Shown: in pieces, positions 6,837 through 14,741 of the stretch
How positions within the stretch are numbered: the stretch's first letter is position 1
Layout: each line of letters starts with the position of its first letter
NCBI GenBank assembly: GCA_035568175.1
Contig: DATMON010000024.1
Location: 111,510 to 175,509 of the forward strand
Length of the DNA stretch: 64,000 bases
Direction: 5' to 3'
DNA from: AV40 sp035568175
Lineage (GTDB): Bacteria > Verrucomicrobiota > Verrucomicrobiia > Chthoniobacterales > UBA10450
Notes under the pieces: model-generated
Told to the model about the DNA's origin: nothing
What the model saw: only the letters and a program-made list of their open reading frames with translations
Databases searched by the model: none
Made by a program: the position numbers and the translations under genes

Positions 6837-8942
6837 TTATTTCGCGCTCAGCAGTTCGTCGACTAGCGGCTGTGCGTCATAAACGTTTCTCAGAGCTTCG
6901 ATAATGGCGGCGGAATCGACCGAGACCGCACGGGCTTGTTTGTCGGTGAAGATGCAATCGAGCACGAGCGATTGAATGTTGCCGTCGAAAATGATCCCGA
7001 CGAATTCGCCCGTCTTGTTCACGACCGGGCTGCCGCTGTTGCCGCCGATGATGTCGGCATCGGAAACGAAATTAAACGGCGTGGTTAACGAGAGCTTCTC
7101 TTTCTTGTCGATCCAGCGCTGCGGCAAATCGAACGGCGGTTTGTTTTGGTGTTGATCGGCGCGCTCGGACAAGCCCTTGAAATCGGTGAACGCTGGAACT
7201 TGTTTCCCGTTCTCTTCGTAACCGTGGATGGTTCCGTAGGAGAGACGCAGGGTGAAAGTCGCATCGGGATAACTGCTCGTTCCTTCAACGGCGAATCTCG
7301 CCCTGGCGATCGCGGCATAGGCCTGTTGTTTAGTTTCTTCCTGTGCTTCAAAAACCTTCTTCGCTTGGCGCGCAGTTGAATCAACGGCCCGCGCGATATC
7401 GATCATCGGATCGTGCGCAGCATCGAGAGCTGCCTTCCCGCCGGCGTAAAGCTTTTTGCGAAAGGCGACATCTTTGAGCTGCGTGCCTTTAATCAACTCG
7501 GCCGCGCGTTCGACCGGTGACTTGTCGCCGAGTACCATTTTAACGTGCGGATCGTTCGCGCCGAAGGCAGTCGCCAGATCGGTAAACGAATCGGTCAGCG
7601 TCAGCAATTCGACGTCGTCATAAACCGGTTCGCCAGAGAAAAGATCGAGTTCGAAGGATTCACGAGAGCTATCGCGAAACTCTTCGAGCCGTTCGCCGTT
7701 CGGCTTCGCGCGTTCGTCGGCGGCGCGGACGATCAAACGCGCGTATTTGAAAAGCGTGCTGTAAAACGCGCGGGGCTGCCGATAGATGCCGAACTTCGGG
7801 CGTTCCATTTCGAAGTAATTATAAGCGCGCGCATTTTTCGCGATTTCGGCCTGCGCGTTTTTTATTCGATCGTAAGTCGCGCTTGTCGACGTTAACTTCG
7901 GATCGCGCGAAATTGCGTCGCGCAATTTCTGCTCGCGCGTTTGCAGCGCCTTCCAGATTTCGGGATCGAGCAACCCGGCGAGATAACCGTCGTAACGCTT
8001 CCGGTTGTTTTGAATTCCAAAAAAGTCGTCGCGGACGCGGCGCGCATTTTCGAAAGTCCGTTCGCCAAAACTGTGGAGAAGAACTTCGCGGCGCTTGAAC
8101 ATCCCGAGCACGTAAGGCAGAAAGCGGTCGCGCATGTCAGCGAGTTCATCGACGGTCAATTGCCGGTCCGTCTTTCCAGGATGGCCGCTGACGAAAGTGA
8201 GCTCGCCGTCGCTCGGACCACGGGGATTCATTTTCAGGTAATCGTCGATCTTGGCCGGCTGTCCGTTTTCGTAAACGCGGAAGATGCAGATATCGAGATC
8301 GAAGCGTGGATATTCGAAGTTGTCCGGGTCGCCGCCGTAAAATGCGATCTGTTGTTCGGGCGCAAAAACCAAACGCACGTCGTCGTAACGTTTGAAGCGG
8401 TAGAGATGATAAGCGCCGCCTTGATAAAGCGTGACCACGTTCGAGCGCAATCCCGTTTTGTCTTTGCTTTCCTTTTCAATTGCGGCAATGGCGCCTCTGC
8501 GAGCGTCTGACGCTTTCTCGCTCGTCATTTCCGGTTTCACCGCGCCGTTCACGCGCGCGGTGACGTCTTCGACCGAGATCAGCACGTTGAGCTCGAGATC
8601 GACGCATTTCTTTTCCTCGGCTTGTGTCCGCGCGTAAAAACCGTCGTGGAGATAATTGTGCTGTTCGTCGGAGAACTTTTGGAGCGCGTCGGCGCCAACG
8701 TGATGATTGGTGATGACCAGACCGCCGGCGGACACAAACGAACCGCTGCCGCCGGAATTGAATCGCACGCTCGATTTCTGGAGATGCTCCAGCCATTTTG
8801 CGTCGGGATCGAAACCATACTTTTCCTTGAGTTGCTTCGTGGGCGGCGCGTTGTAGAGCCACATTCCCTCGTCCCCGAACGCGCGATCGCTCAGACCAGT
8901 TGCCAGCGTGCAAAGAAAAAGCAGCGAGAAAATATTTCGCAT
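6837..8942 (-). CDS. S46-family dipeptidyl-peptidase (DPP7/DPP11 type)
   Basis: The 701-aa size is typical of the S46 family of periplasmic serine dipeptidyl-peptidases. The signal peptide is MRNIFSLLFLCTLATGLSDR; the N-terminal DEGMWLYNAPP is a family hallmark. VITNHHVGAD (near residue 80) holds the catalytic His, and GGNSGSPVVN holds the catalytic Ser near residue 636. In the segment IIFDGN the residue 18 after that Ser is Gly. In this family Gly there goes with DPP7-like hydrophobic preference and Arg with DPP11-like acidic preference. The specificity call relies on remembered numbering and is tentative. A longer upstream start would add 39 unlikely residues. Confidence 0.92.
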   Translation of the reverse strand: MRNIFSLLFLCTLATGLSDRAFGDEGMWLYNAPPTKQLKEKYGFDPDAKWLEHLQKSSVRFNSGGSGSFVSAGGLVITNHHVGADALQKFSDEQHNYLHDGFYARTQAEEKKCVDLELNVLISVEDVTARVNGAVKPEMTSEKASDARRGAIAAIEKESKDKTGLRSNVVTLYQGGAYHLYRFKRYDDVRLVFAPEQQIAFYGGDPDNFEYPRFDLDICIFRVYENGQPAKIDDYLKMNPRGPSDGELTFVSGHPGKTDRQLTVDELADMRDRFLPYVLGMFKRREVLLHSFGERTFENARRVRDDFFGIQNNRKRYDGYLAGLLDPEIWKALQTREQKLRDAISRDPKLTSTSATYDRIKNAQAEIAKNARAYNYFEMERPKFGIYRQPRAFYSTLFKYARLIVRAADERAKPNGERLEEFRDSSRESFELDLFSGEPVYDDVELLTLTDSFTDLATAFGANDPHVKMVLGDKSPVERAAELIKGTQLKDVAFRKKLYAGGKAALDAAHDPMIDIARAVDSTARQAKKVFEAQEETKQQAYAAIARARFAVEGTSSYPDATFTLRLSYGTIHGYEENGKQVPAFTDFKGLSERADQHQNKPPFDLPQRWIDKKEKLSLTTPFNFVSDADIIGGNSGSPVVNKTGEFVGIIFDGNIQSLVLDCIFTDKQARAVSVDSAAIIEALRNVYDAQPLVDELLSAK

Positions 8943-8976
8943 CAGCCACGATAATCGCGATGCGATGGCGGACAAG

Positions 8977-9105
8977 CTAGCGCTTGCGGATGCGAACCAG
9001 TCCTGGAATGGCAGTCGCGCCAAGAACGAGCAGCACCGCCAAAATAATAACGCACTCAACGACGGCGAATGCAGCCGACGTGAACCTCGCTAAAACGTGT
9101 ACCAT
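8977..9105 (-). pseudogene. Pseudopilin-like N-terminal fragment
   Basis: This short minus-strand frame (42 aa) reads FAVVECVIILAVLLVLGATA, then IPGLVRIRKR and a stop. It has the shape of a type IV pilin/pseudopilin N-terminus: a Phe at the cleavage point, Glu at position 5, one long hydrophobic helix, then IP and basic residues. No globular domain follows. It is either a decayed pseudopilin or a short membrane peptide. It lies 34 bp downstream of the S46 start region in the 320-bp gap before the GIY-YIG gene. Nothing else is recognisable in that gap. Confidence 0.4.
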
Positions 9106-9262
9106 TATCAGCAAAGACCGCGGAGCGCGCTTTCCGGTTACAAAAACTTGCCGCTCCTGGCGTGTGGGAACTCGACCGTGGACATCGACCGACAGCAGTA
9201 TCACGATTGGACACGTGTTTGGTATCAGACCTCGAAAGGTTGACCCCGTGAGATAGAAGGAT

Positions 9263-9526
9263 ATGCGGCATTGCTGCTACGTCTACGTGCTACGGTCACT
9301 GGTGGATCGTCAGTTCTGTGTCGGGCTCACCCGAGATTTGTCATCGCGGGTGCAGGCACATAACGCCAGACTGGTTAGTTCGACGAAGCGACGAGTGCCA
9401 TTTGAACTCGTTTATTGGGAGGGGTGTTTGAATGCGAGTGATGCAGCCCAGCGCGAGAAATATCTGAAAACTTCTTGGGGCAAGCGTTGCATCAAAACGC
9501 GGCTGCGGAGGTATCTCACGGAGTGA
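9263..9526 (+). CDS. GIY-YIG domain endonuclease-like protein
   Basis: This is a single-domain protein of 87 aa. YVYVLRSL takes the place of GIY and FCVGLTRDL that of YIG. They are followed by the conserved Arg of SSRVQAHN and the Glu of DAAQREKYLKT. UPF0213-like standalone GIY-YIG proteins are common and mostly uncharacterised; the fold cleaves DNA. The stop codon overlaps the GTG start of the sulfotransferase (GTGA), so translation is probably coupled even though the two functions look unrelated. Confidence 0.85.
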   Translation: MRHCCYVYVLRSLVDRQFCVGLTRDLSSRVQAHNARLVSSTKRRVPFELVYWEGCLNASDAAQREKYLKTSWGKRCIKTRLRRYLTE

Positions 9527-10275
9527 AGCTCGATTTCATTGTGGCGGGTGCGCAAAAGTCGGGCACGACCGCGCTGCATTATTTCTTGAAGAAGCATCCG
9601 CAGATCGCGCTGCCGGATCGGGAGGAGCTGCATTTCTTCGACGACGAAGAAATTTTCTCGCATCAGCCGGTCGATTACGAATTGCTACATCGGCATTTTC
9701 GAGTCCGAGCCGGACCGGCATTAATCAACCGCCGCCTTTTGGCCGGGGAAGTCACGCCGAGTTATTTGTATTGGGAGCCGGCGATGGAGCGGATTCGAAA
9801 TTACAATCCCCAGGTCAAACTCATCATCCTGCTGCGAAATCCGATCGATCGCGCCTTTGCGCATTGGAACATGCAGCGGTTCAAGAATCGGGAACCGCTC
9901 GACTTCCTCGACGCGCTCAAGGAAGAACCGAGACGGACCGCGCAACCGTTGACGATCGAGTCGCGGCGGTTTGCCTATGTCGATCGCGGTTTTTATTCCG
10001 GGCAGCTGGAACGGGTCTTCAAATTCTTTCCGCGAAAACAAGTCGAGATTGTGAAGTTTGAAAATTTTCGCGATCGAAAGCAGGAGACGCTCGGCGAAAT
10101 TTTTGAATTTCTCGGCGTGAAACCGTTGCGTCGTGTTCGCGACAAAGATCGAAACGTTGTCCCGTACGAGCGGGCGATGAGGCAGGAGGAACGGGAATAT
10201 CTTTCCGGAGTTTTTGCGGCTGAGATCACGAAGCTCGAGCAAATGCTCGGATGGGATTTATCGGACTGGAGATAG
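9523..10275 (+). CDS. Sulfotransferase (PAPS-dependent)
   Basis: The 250 aa begin at a GTG overlapping the GIY-YIG stop. FIVAGAQKSGTTALHYFL is the 5'-phosphosulfate-binding loop, and LLRNPIDRAFAHWNM is the 3'-phosphate-binding motif. LAGEVTPSYLYW and DRGFYSGQLERVFKFFP match the NDST/heparan-type family found in bacteria. It would transfer sulfate from PAPS to a sugar or lipid hydroxyl in the cytoplasm. No PAPS synthesis genes are nearby. The neighbouring methyltransferase and glycan operon make a surface glycan or lipid the likeliest acceptor; that is inference. Confidence 0.88.
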   Translation: MKLDFIVAGAQKSGTTALHYFLKKHPQIALPDREELHFFDDEEIFSHQPVDYELLHRHFRVRAGPALINRRLLAGEVTPSYLYWEPAMERIRNYNPQVKLIILLRNPIDRAFAHWNMQRFKNREPLDFLDALKEEPRRTAQPLTIESRRFAYVDRGFYSGQLERVFKFFPRKQVEIVKFENFRDRKQETLGEIFEFLGVKPLRRVRDKDRNVVPYERAMRQEEREYLSGVFAAEITKLEQMLGWDLSDWR

Positions 10276-10321
10276 GGGCGATTGACCTTAATCGCCCGCG
10301 GGCGGTTCAGGTGAACCGCCC
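10276..10321. repeat. Double-hairpin REP-like element between convergent genes
   Basis: Two perfect stems lie side by side. The first is GGGCGATT-gacctt-AATCGCCC (10276-10297). The second is GGGCGGTTCA-gg-TGAACCGCCC (10300-10321), and it overlaps the methyltransferase stop codon. The pair sits exactly between the ends of two convergent genes, so it may act as a bidirectional transcript end. There is no T-run. Its paired-hairpin build resembles the element at 18653-18720. Confidence 0.65.
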
Positions 10322-11056
10322 CGACCTTTTGAATCGTGGACGAATCTTTGAATCCACGCCCAACAACGCTTTCGACCGAAAAATCCTTGCGCCTTGGGAC
10401 AAAAAGAACCTGCGCAACTCGGGAGTGAAAAACGAGGAGCCGTCCGGACGCGGATTAAAATCGAGAAGCAACCGGCCGTTCTCGTTCAAGAAGCGCGTCC
10501 GAATGTCGTTGATAAAAAATTCCCAATCGGCGGGCGACCATTCAACACCGTCGCGGACCCGCCCGATCCGGTGAAAACAAATCCGGTGCGCCGTCGCGAG
10601 ATCGAATTTCCGGCCGAGATCGGGGAGGGGAGTCTGTCGTTCGATTCGGCCGATCAGGCGCGGAACATCGAGGAGCGCAATGGTCGCGCGGAAGAGCGGC
10701 TCGTGATCGGTATCGAATCCAAGGACGTCGTGGCCGAAAAATTTGGCGACGTAGAGAAAGTAGCCGGCGCCACAGCCAAGATCGACCACGCGCATTGGTG
10801 ACGCACGATCGAGCCAAAGGTCTTGCGCGCGCTCGATGTTAATCTCGATCCAGTAAACGACGTCCTCGAAACGGTTGATCCGCGGTGAGCCTGGCCGATA
10901 GGGATATTGCTCGCGCAGCTTTTCGAATTGGGTGCGATCGAGCGTTTGCAGAATGCGCTGTTTGTTGACCGGGTGCGTCAACCGACTGAGATGTTCAAAC
11001 GCGCTGGCGAAGAGCTCTGGTGAAAGTAACTTCTGGAGCTTGCGTGAGAATCTCAT
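10307..11056 (-). CDS. Class I SAM-dependent methyltransferase
   Basis: The protein has 249 aa. The SAM-binding motif I is RVVDLGCGAGYFLYVA, followed by the acidic end of strand beta2 in VLGFDTDHE and by FDLATAHRICFHRI. An N-terminal helical region of about 90 residues with many Arg/Lys precedes it. The C-terminus, with LLLDFNPRPDGSSFF, resembles methyltransferases found near LPS and glycan genes. The substrate cannot be told from the sequence. It converges with the sulfotransferase and stands alone on this strand. Confidence 0.82.
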   Translation of the reverse strand: MRFSRKLQKLLSPELFASAFEHLSRLTHPVNKQRILQTLDRTQFEKLREQYPYRPGSPRINRFEDVVYWIEINIERAQDLWLDRASPMRVVDLGCGAGYFLYVAKFFGHDVLGFDTDHEPLFRATIALLDVPRLIGRIERQTPLPDLGRKFDLATAHRICFHRIGRVRDGVEWSPADWEFFINDIRTRFLNENGRLLLDFNPRPDGSSFFTPELRRFFLSQGARIFRSKALLGVDSKIRPRFKRSGRFT

Positions 11057-11320
11057 TGCTAGATTACCGCATCTATAACACTACACGTCAGGCGCGTGGA
11101 TTGCGCAGGAGGGTGCGAGAGCACATTTGGCTTGTCAGAGGCTCGCAGGGCCGTCCAGCGGCGGCCACGCTTAGCTCCGCACGCGAGCGCTCGACCCGCG
11201 TACCCTGCTCGCGTCTGCTGTGCTGTGATAGCATCCGGCGTTGACATATGACAAGAAAATCTACAGCGTCACGCGGCGTAGCACGCGGGGCGATAACGGC
11301 CTCGAGCCGGTACGTTGGCG
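11057..11320. other. Intergenic region without recognisable gene
   Basis: This is the left part of a 423-bp gap between the methyltransferase (minus) and the oxidoreductase (plus). It is GC-rich with several short imperfect palindromes built from GCTCGC/GCGAGC words, including a GAGGCTCGCAGGGCC stretch similar to the hairpin at 3662. Short frames here have no coherent protein character. It presumably carries both divergent promoters, but I see no convincing -35/-10 pair. Confidence 0.5.
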
Positions 11321-11415
11321 CAATTTGTGCGCTGGCCTCCACCGCAAAACTTTTCGAGAGCGGCATCGCTCGCGCATTTGTGATATTCTGGCGGTGGAGG
11401 CCAGTGCAAAAATTG
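11321..11415. repeat. Long intergenic inverted repeat, 25-bp arms
   Basis: The left arm (11321-11345) and right arm (11391-11415) are reverse complements at 23 of 25 positions. Both contain CTGGCCTCCACCGC or its complement. The 45-nt spacer holds a smaller hairpin (GAGAGCG-gcat-CGCTCGC). Transcribed, this would fold into a strong extended stem about 65 bp upstream of the oxidoreductase start. It could be a MITE-like repeat unit, an RNA leader or a terminator for upstream transcripts. I see no transposase and no flanking duplication. Confidence 0.7.
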
Positions 11416-11479
11416 TGTCAATCGCCTGCCAACTAATGCTGCGCGCTAAATGACGGACTTTGCTGATCAGCGGTAACAG

Positions 11480-12478
11480 ATGCAACAAGCGAAACGAATT
11501 CTTCTAATCGGGCTCGGGCGTTGGGGTGCAAACCACCTGCGGGTTTTGCAATCGATGCCGATCGACCTTTTTGTGGCCGACAGCGATCCGGAACGATTGA
11601 ATTCTGCCCGGGTTTCCCAGAGCCACCGCAGCGCGGACGCACATTCTCTTTTTTCGATCATCGATGCGGCGGTCCTTGTTACGCCAGCGCAGACTCATTT
11701 TGAAATCTGCCGAGACTTGCTCGATGCCGACAAGGACGTCTTTGTCGAAAAGCCGATCAGTTTGAGATCGGCGGAGGCAAAGGAATTGACCGGGCTGGCG
11801 AAACGCAACGGACTGATTTTGCAAGTCGGACACATTTTCCGGTTCGATCCGGCTTCGGTTTGGATGCGCGACGCAATCGCGCAAGGGCGTTTTGGTGAAA
11901 TCAAAATGTTGCGCGCCAATTTCAGCGGCTTCAAGCGTCCGAGGCAGGACACGGGCGTGACTTTCGCCGACGGCATCCATTTTATCGATCTGTTCAAGTT
12001 TCTTCTCGGCAAATCACCGCGACGCGTGCATGCCGTGATGCGGAATTTCCTCGGACGCGGGGGTGAGATGGACGACGAATCACTCATTGTCCTTGAATAC
12101 AGTGGCGACGGCAGCGCTCCGATTTTGGCGACGATTGAGGCGGGTTACCATTTGCCCGGAAAAATGCGCGAACTTACGATCGTGGGTAAAGATTCTTCCG
12201 CGGTCTGCGATTACAACGTGGCGCAATACAAAATTAAGACATTCGAAAATCGGCACGTCAGGAGCGGGGCCGAAATAAAAGCAATGGAAGGAGCGATGCA
12301 TCAACTCGAGTTTCCCCCCGAAGAGCCGCTGCGCGCGGAATTGACCGCCTTTCTCGACGCGATTGAAACGCGAAGCCAGCCGTTGGTTGATGGCGTGGAT
12401 GGAATGGAAGCAGTGCGAGTCGTTGAAGCCGCGATCGAATCGGCCCGTACCGGAAAGTGGATCGACATCTCCGAGTAA
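11480..12478 (+). CDS. Gfo/Idh/MocA-family NAD(P)-dependent sugar oxidoreductase
   Basis: The protein has 332 aa. The N-terminal Rossmann fold shows ILLIGLGRWGANHLRVL (GxGxxG). VFVEKPISL holds the catalytic Lys of the E-K-P motif, and TFADGIHFIDLFKFLLG holds the family's H/D pair. Such enzymes oxidise a nucleotide sugar; WlbA/WbpB and GnnA act at C3 of UDP-GlcNAcA or UDP-GlcNAc. It is followed 15 bp later by a DegT aminotransferase. The pair should turn a sugar hydroxyl into an amine. Which sugar is unknown. No acetyltransferase of the WbpD type is nearby, which slightly favours a GnnAB-like reaction. Confidence 0.88.
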   Translation: MQQAKRILLIGLGRWGANHLRVLQSMPIDLFVADSDPERLNSARVSQSHRSADAHSLFSIIDAAVLVTPAQTHFEICRDLLDADKDVFVEKPISLRSAEAKELTGLAKRNGLILQVGHIFRFDPASVWMRDAIAQGRFGEIKMLRANFSGFKRPRQDTGVTFADGIHFIDLFKFLLGKSPRRVHAVMRNFLGRGGEMDDESLIVLEYSGDGSAPILATIEAGYHLPGKMRELTIVGKDSSAVCDYNVAQYKIKTFENRHVRSGAEIKAMEGAMHQLEFPPEEPLRAELTAFLDAIETRSQPLVDGVDGMEAVRVVEAAIESARTGKWIDISE

Positions 12479-12493
12479 CCGCGATCGAACAGA

Positions 12494-13612
12494 ATGAAAA
12501 AAGTCCCACTCTCCCGCGTTTTCGTGAACGAAGAAGTCCGCGAGGCCGGCATTCGCGCGATGAATTCCGGCTGGTACATTCTGGCGAAGGAGTGTGAAGC
12601 GTTCGAGGCCGAGCTGGCGGCCTACGTTGGAACGAAAGAAGCCGTCCTCTGTTCCAACTGGACGACCGGCGCTTTAATGCTGCACCATGCCATGGGCGTT
12701 TGTCCGGGCGACGAGATTCTTGTTCCGTCGCACACGGCGTTTCCGTCGATCGAGCCGATGATTCATCGCGGCGCGCGGCCGATCTTCATCGACATCGACG
12801 AGACTTACTGCATCGATGTCGATCTTCTGGAAGAGTCGATGAGTGCACGCACGGTCGGAATTCTTCCGGTCCATCTTTACGGGCATCCCGCGAACATGGA
12901 TGGAATTTTCCTGGCCGCGAAGAAACATGGGCTTTGGGTGGTGGAAGATTGCGCCCAGGCCTTTGGTGCGCAGTATCGCGGCCAACGCGTTGGGTCGATT
13001 GCAGGCGCGGGTGCGTTTTCATTTTTTCCGTCAAAGAATCTCACCGTCATGGGTGATGGGGGCTGTATCACGACGAACGATTCGGCGTTGGCCGGCAAAC
13101 TACGAATGCTGCGGGACCATGGCCGAAGCTCGAAGTACGTTCACGACTTCGTCGGTTACAATTTCCGCTTTAACGAAATTCAGGCGGCCATCGGCCGAGT
13201 CGAGCTGCGTAACATCGACAACTTGAACGAGCATCGGCGCGACATCGCGGCGCGTTACAACGATCGTTTGGAAAGCGTTGTGCAAATCCCACCGGAGCGG
13301 CCCTGGGCGCGGCATGTTTATCACATGTATGTCATTCGGACCCAGCGGCGTGACGAATTGGCGGAATTTTTGAAAGGCAAAGGCGTCGGCACGGGAATTC
13401 ATTATCCGGTCCCCAATCATCAACAGCCCGCCACCATGAAGCTTTATTCCGACTTACCGCGGTTGCCGAAAACAGAAGCGGCCGTGAACGAGATTCTTTC
13501 GCTCCCGATTTACGGCGACCTGCCGATGGAAGATGTCGATTATGTTTGCGACGCGATCGTCGAGTTCTTCGGCAAGTTCGCCACGGCGAATCCGTCCGAA
13601 GGCGGAAAATGA
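12494..13612 (+). CDS. DegT/DnrJ/EryC1/StrS (ArnB-like) PLP-dependent sugar aminotransferase
   Basis: The 372 aa match ArnB, WbpE and GnnB in length. The PLP-binding Lys is Lys181 in FFPSKNLTVMGDGG, VVEDCAQAFGA provides the Asp that contacts the pyridine nitrogen, and GYNFRFNEIQAAIG is the family's conserved dimer segment. It transfers an amine, usually from glutamate, to a keto sugar nucleotide in the cytoplasm. The start ATG is 15 bp downstream of the dehydrogenase. The stop overlaps the next start as ATGA, so this gene, the GT2 and the LpxB-N-like gene are translationally coupled. Confidence 0.9.
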   Translation: MKKVPLSRVFVNEEVREAGIRAMNSGWYILAKECEAFEAELAAYVGTKEAVLCSNWTTGALMLHHAMGVCPGDEILVPSHTAFPSIEPMIHRGARPIFIDIDETYCIDVDLLEESMSARTVGILPVHLYGHPANMDGIFLAAKKHGLWVVEDCAQAFGAQYRGQRVGSIAGAGAFSFFPSKNLTVMGDGGCITTNDSALAGKLRMLRDHGRSSKYVHDFVGYNFRFNEIQAAIGRVELRNIDNLNEHRRDIAARYNDRLESVVQIPPERPWARHVYHMYVIRTQRRDELAEFLKGKGVGTGIHYPVPNHQQPATMKLYSDLPRLPKTEAAVNEILSLPIYGDLPMEDVDYVCDAIVEFFGKFATANPSEGGK

Positions 13613-14343
13613 CCACGCCGGTACTGAGCGTTGTCATTCCCTGTCACAACGAAGCGGAGAATCTGCGGCCGCTTCTGTCAGCGCTCCACGCGGCAATCGA
13701 TCCGCTCGGATTAGATTTTGAAGTCGTAATTACAGACGATTGCAGCACGGACAACTCATGGCAGGTGCTGCAAGAGCTGGCCGCGACCGATCCGCGTTTG
13801 CGCGCGCAACGCTTCAAGTTCAATTGCGGCGAATCAGCTGCGAGTTGGGCCGGCATGCAATCAGCGCGCGGCCGCTACATCTCGACGCTCGATGCAGATT
13901 TACAAAACGATCCGAAAGATTTGCCGGCAATGATGGAAGCGCTGAGCGGTGCCGATTGCGTCTGCGGTACCCGGATTGAAACGCGTGGTGAAGGAGACAG
14001 TTGGCTTCGAATTGCTTCATCGCGCATTGCCAATTGGGTCCGCAATAAATTGTCCGGCGAGAACATCACCGACGCCGGCTGCACTTATCGCGTGTTCAAA
14101 CGCGAATGCATTTCAAGAATCAAGTTCTTCAACGGCGCGCATCGTTTTCTTCCAACCTTGATCAAGATGGAAGGTTTCACCGTCACCGAAGTTCCGGTGT
14201 CGAACAATCCGCGACACGCGGGAAAAAGTCATTACGGTGTTTGGAATCGTCTGTTTAAGTCCTTTCGTGATTTGCTCGCAGTCCGCTGGATGAAATCGAG
14301 AAAATTGCACTACGAAATTGCCGAATCGCTTAATTACCCATGA
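13609..14343 (+). CDS. GT2 polyprenyl-phosphate glycosyltransferase (ArnC/DPM1-like)
   Basis: This GT-A fold enzyme has 244 aa. LSVVIPCHNEAENLRPLL opens the fold, ITDDCSTDNSW has the first acidic pair, ISTLDADLQNDP has the DxD-like DAD/LQ-D-P motif of DPM1/ArnC, and GCTYRVFKRE is the downstream signature. It would load a nucleotide sugar onto undecaprenyl phosphate at the inner face of the membrane. ArnC has two C-terminal membrane helices and this protein has none. The coupled four-helix protein next door may anchor it. The ATG overlaps the aminotransferase stop; a longer in-frame start is not needed. Confidence 0.88.
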   Translation: MTTPVLSVVIPCHNEAENLRPLLSALHAAIDPLGLDFEVVITDDCSTDNSWQVLQELAATDPRLRAQRFKFNCGESAASWAGMQSARGRYISTLDADLQNDPKDLPAMMEALSGADCVCGTRIETRGEGDSWLRIASSRIANWVRNKLSGENITDAGCTYRVFKRECISRIKFFNGAHRFLPTLIKMEGFTVTEVPVSNNPRHAGKSHYGVWNRLFKSFRDLLAVRWMKSRKLHYEIAESLNYP

Positions 14344-14705
14344 ATACTTCAATCTTTATCGCCGTGACATGGTTCGGCCGGGAACATCGCATTCTCGGTC
14401 TGGACTGGAATTATCTGGTGATCCTGGGCTTGATCGGGACCGCTACATTCTCGATGCGTTTTCTGGTTCAATGGTGGGCGTCCGAGCGTCAGGGCGAAAG
14501 CGTAATCCCGGTTTCGTTCTGGTACTGGAGCATCGCCGGCAGCGTGATCATGTTCGTCTATTTTCTTTTCCGGCGCGATCCGGTGGGTGTCATCGCCTAT
14601 CTTCCGAACTCCATTATTTACATTCGCAATCTGATGTTGATTCGTAAACGGCGTCTCGCCTATACCGCGGCCGCTCCCTCGCAGGAACCGCGGGAAACGA
14701 ATTAG
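14340..14705 (+). CDS. LpxB N-terminal-domain-like (LAB_N) membrane protein
   Basis: The protein has 121 aa with three to four hydrophobic helices and no soluble domain. FSMRFLVQWWASERQGESVIP, FWYWSIAGSVIMFVYFLFRRDPV and LPNSIIYIRNLMLI are the hallmarks of the LAB_N family, once named after its occasional fusion to LpxB. The true LpxB is a separate gene at 26.1 kb. Free-standing members usually sit beside DPM1/ArnC-like GT2 genes and ArnT-like GT39 genes, as here, and may flip or present the lipid-linked sugar. The start overlaps the GT2 stop (ATGA). Confidence 0.9.
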   Translation: MNTSIFIAVTWFGREHRILGLDWNYLVILGLIGTATFSMRFLVQWWASERQGESVIPVSFWYWSIAGSVIMFVYFLFRRDPVGVIAYLPNSIIYIRNLMLIRKRRLAYTAAAPSQEPRETN

Positions 14706-14741
14706 CGAGCTGTTGATACGGACATTTGTCTGTGGGATCCA

